7,108 nucleotides of DNA from Oscillospiraceae bacterium. Lineage in GTDB: Bacteria; Bacillota; Clostridia; Oscillospirales; Oscillospiraceae. Position numbers and translations under genes: made by a program. The stretch lies in the NCBI GenBank assembly GCA_031280325.1, contig JAITGW010000177.1, forward strand, positions 1-7,108, read 5' to 3'. Position 1 is the stretch's first letter. Each line of letters begins with the position of its first letter. Positions 5,129-7,108 of the stretch are shown one piece after another. Below the pieces are notes generated by a model that was not told where the DNA came from, did no database searches, and worked only from the letters and a program-made list of their open reading frames with translations.

Positions 5129-6979
5129 ATGACACACGACGAGCTGCGAGAAAAGGCGTTGTCACTGCCGCTGCGCCCCGGCGTGTATATCATGATGGAC
5201 AAGCTTGGCGACGTGATTTACGTCGGAAAGGCGGTTGCGCTTAAAAACCGCGTGTCGAGTTATTTTCACGGGGCGCATAACGCGAAAACAGAGCTTATGG
5301 TGTCAAAAATATTCACGTTTGACACGATCGTTGCGGGCAGTGAGTTTGAGGCGCTGGTGCTTGAAAATATGCTCATCAAGCATCACCTGCCGAAGTATAA
5401 CATCGATCTGCGCGACGACAAGGGGCATCCGTATATCCGCGTGGACACGCGCAGCGAGTATCCGACGTTCCGTGTCGTTGGGAAAAAGCAAAACGACGGC
5501 GCGAAATATCTCGGACCGTATGCGTCCCGCGGCGCGGCGTTTTCCGCGATACGCGCGGTGTCGCGGGCGCTTGGGCTGCCGGATTGCACGCGCAAATTTC
5601 CGCGCGATGTCGGCAAGGAGCGTCCGTGCCTCAATCACCACATGGGCTTTTGCCGCGGTTGGTGCCAGGCGGGGGTAAGCGCCGAAGATTACCGCGAGCA
5701 AATATCGTCCGCGCTGAAAATTTTTGACGGCAAGGCGGACGCGCTCCTCTCCGTGCTGACAGAGGAGATGACGGGGCTTGCGAAGGAGATGAAATTTGAG
5801 GCCGCCGTCAAGGTGCGCGATGAGATGCGCGCCGTGACGGAGCTTACAAAGCGGCAGTTTGTCGTTGCGGCGTCCAATGCGGATCTTGATGCGATAGGGT
5901 TTTACCGCGGCAGCGCGAAGAGTTGCTTTGTCGCGCTGCACTATATCGGCGGACGGCTTCTCGGCAAGGATTATGAGCTGTTCGAGACGCCGCTGGAGGA
6001 GGATGGAGAGGCGATAAGCGCCGTTCTTCGCCTGTATTACGCGCGCCGGGACGCGTATCCGAAGACGATTTTGCTGCAGCTCCTGCCGCCTGACGCGGAG
6101 GATTTGGAGCGGCTTTTCTCAGAGAGCGCGGAGACGCGCGTGGAGCTGCTTTCGCCGCGGCGCGGAGACAAGCGCCGGTTGGTTGAAAACGCGTGTGAAA
6201 ACGCGCGGGAGGAAGCTGAACGCGCCGTTACGTATGAGGAAAAGACGCGCAGAACGATAGAATGGCTTGCGCGCGCCATGGATTTTGCCGAGCCGCCGCG
6301 CCGCATGGAGGCGTATGATATTTCCAACACAGGCGGGGATGATATAGTCGCGTCGATGACGGTGTTTGAAAACGGCAGACCTCGGAAGCGGGACTATAAA
6401 CGCTTTAAGATGAAAACCGTAGATACCCCAGATGATTACAAAAGCATGGAGGAGACGATCACTCGACGAGCAAAACGCTTTCTTGACGGGGACGAGAGCT
6501 TTGTGCCGCTGCCCGACGTGTTTCTCATTGACGGAGGTCAGGGGCACGCCGCCGTCGCGCGGCGCGCGCTTACAGACCTTGGGATTGACGTTCCGGTGTT
6601 CGGAATGGTCAAGGACGACCGGCACAGGACGCGGGCCTTGGTCACGCCGGACGGGCGCGAGCTTGGAATCGCGGCGAATCCCGCGGCGTTTGCGCTTATC
6701 GGCACGATTCAGGAGGAAACGCACCGGTTTGCCGTGGAATTCCATCATGCGCTGCACGGGAAACGCGTGCGAAAATCAAAGCTGGAGCAAATTTCAGGCG
6801 TAGGCGCTGTCCGCCGCGCCGCGCTGCTGAAGCATTTCGGAACGCTTGCGGCGGTCAGGGCGGCGACGGTGCCGCAGCTTTGCGCCGTGCTTCCCAAAAA
6901 CGCCGCCGAGGCGGTGTATGAATATTTTCGAAAGGCGGAAAACGGGGGTGAGAAAGCGGATGGATTTACAGAAAACTGA
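5129..6979 (+). CDS. uvrC: UvrABC system protein C, dual-incision nuclease subunit
   Basis: UvrC binds UvrB at a lesion and cuts the damaged strand 3' and then 5' in nucleotide excision repair. All domains are present in 616 residues, a normal length. The GIY-YIG nuclease (about 14-95) has GVY (18-20), YVGKA (31-35), R41 and E79. A four-cysteine cluster, C153, C167, C175 and C179, matches the Fe-S ligand pattern of E. coli UvrC. The UvrB-binding UVR helices are at about 203-238. The RNase H-like 5' nuclease has D397 (AYDISNTGG), a TPDDY segment (433-437), D468 (FLIDGGQGH) and H532 (EETHRFA). Tandem helix-hairpin-helix DNA-binding motifs lie at about 552-600 (ISGVGAVRRAALLKHFG). The ATG at 5129 is the only usable start, since an in-frame TGA lies at 5108; GGTGA at 5114-5118 is a modest ribosome binding site. 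No promoter is visible in the short gap after pcrA, so cotranscription is likely. Confidence 0.98.
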   Translation: MTHDELREKALSLPLRPGVYIMMDKLGDVIYVGKAVALKNRVSSYFHGAHNAKTELMVSKIFTFDTIVAGSEFEALVLENMLIKHHLPKYNIDLRDDKGHPYIRVDTRSEYPTFRVVGKKQNDGAKYLGPYASRGAAFSAIRAVSRALGLPDCTRKFPRDVGKERPCLNHHMGFCRGWCQAGVSAEDYREQISSALKIFDGKADALLSVLTEEMTGLAKEMKFEAAVKVRDEMRAVTELTKRQFVVAASNADLDAIGFYRGSAKSCFVALHYIGGRLLGKDYELFETPLEEDGEAISAVLRLYYARRDAYPKTILLQLLPPDAEDLERLFSESAETRVELLSPRRGDKRRLVENACENAREEAERAVTYEEKTRRTIEWLARAMDFAEPPRRMEAYDISNTGGDDIVASMTVFENGRPRKRDYKRFKMKTVDTPDDYKSMEETITRRAKRFLDGDESFVPLPDVFLIDGGQGHAAVARRALTDLGIDVPVFGMVKDDRHRTRALVTPDGRELGIAANPAAFALIGTIQEETHRFAVEFHHALHGKRVRKSKLEQISGVGAVRRAALLKHFGTLAAVRAATVPQLCAVLPKNAAEAVYEYFRKAENGGEKADGFTEN

Positions 6980-7025
6980 AGCCGAACCTGCGGGAGAAAA
7001 TAAAGCGGAGGATGGAGGGAATTGA
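6960..7025 (+). CDS. Possible 21-residue leader ORF coupling uvrC to rsmD
   Basis: An ATG at 6960, in another frame inside the last codons of uvrC, opens a 21-codon ORF starting MDLQKTEAEPAGE and ending GGN, rich in acidic residues. GGGGGTGA at 6944-6951, close to the ideal GGAGGTGA, lies eight bases upstream. Its TGA (7023-7025) overlaps the TTG start of rsmD (7022-7024) in the arrangement TTGA, a classic stop-start junction for reinitiation. The peptide resembles nothing I know and is probably not functional itself. If real, it carries ribosomes across the 42-base gap to a TTG start. Chance cannot be excluded at this length. Confidence 0.35.
   Translation: MDLQKTEAEPAGENKAEDGGN
7007..7018 (+). 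promoter_or_regulatory. Double Shine-Dalgarno in front of the rsmD TTG start
   Basis: GGAGG occurs twice, at 7007-7011 (10 bases before the TTG) and at 7014-7018 (only three bases before it). The first has the more workable spacing. An in-frame TAA at 7001 and the lack of any ATG or GTG between it and 7022 leave TTG as the only start that keeps the conserved N-terminus. Confidence 0.6.
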
Positions 7026-7108
7026 GAGTTGTATCAGGTGAATTTCGCGGGAGGAAGCTCGAAACGCCGCGGGGATTTGACGTGCGTCCGACGGCGGATA
7101 TGGTCAAG
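7022..7108 (+). CDS. rsmD: 16S rRNA (guanine966-N2)-methyltransferase RsmD, N-terminal part cut by the right edge
   Basis: RsmD methylates G966 of 16S rRNA during small-subunit assembly, using S-adenosylmethionine. Only 29 codons are visible, but they carry the family signature: after the initiator, RVVSGEFRGRKLETP (2-16), then RPTADMVK (22-29), matching the RVISG-xxRGRKL and RPTxDxVKE blocks at the N-terminus of RsmD. The methyltransferase core lies beyond the window. Translation must begin at TTG 7022, where the conserved region starts directly. The gene is 42 bases after uvrC with no terminator between, so it is probably the third gene of the pcrA operon. In many Bacillota coaD follows rsmD, which could not be seen here. 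Confidence 0.9.
   Translation, partial: MRVVSGEFRGRKLETPRGFDVRPTADMVK

Overview
The window is an ordinary but compact stretch of bacterial chromosome given over mostly to DNA repair. All genes lie on the + strand. Coding sequence is GC-rich, with gaps of only a few bases or short overlaps. The single long non-coding gap (2357-2657) is AT-rich in its first two thirds. Shine-Dalgarno sites, a TTG start, a PcrA-type helicase with a C-terminal Tudor-like tail, and an acidic insert in that helicase between motifs I and Ia all suggest a high-GC member of the Clostridia (Bacillota), perhaps Oscillospirales-like. This taxonomic call is inferred from family resemblance, not from a search.

Layout: (1) 1-948, the C-terminal two thirds of radA (recombination, branch migration), cut by the left edge. 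(2) 952-1521, a family 4 Fe-S uracil-DNA glycosylase. (3) 1514-2356, a GNAT-fold acetyltransferase overlapping the glycosylase by 8 bp. These three look like the end of one operon. (4) 2357-2657, an intergenic block with an inverted repeat, a TGTAACAT direct repeat, a candidate TATAAT promoter, a long pyrimidine tract, a clear intrinsic terminator (2551-2578), then an extended -10 promoter and a leader hairpin for the next operon. (5) 2658-5093, pcrA helicase. (6) 5129-6979, uvrC. (7) 7022 to the right edge, the start of rsmD, preceded by a possible 21-codon leader ORF that joins uvrC to rsmD.

The repair genes cover complementary routes: RadA processes recombination intermediates, the glycosylase starts base excision of uracil, UvrC makes the dual incision of nucleotide excision repair, and a PcrA/UvrD helicase clears the post-incision complex. 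Placing pcrA directly before uvrC puts the incision and displacement steps in one probable transcript. rsmD (16S rRNA methylation) is a housekeeping passenger. No LexA-type operator with correct spacing was found, so SOS control is not supported here.

I found no novel multi-gene system, mobile element, CRISPR array or RNA gene of a known family. The most interesting unexplained pieces are the possible short terminated transcript at about 2485-2578 and the coupled mini-ORF at 6960-7025.
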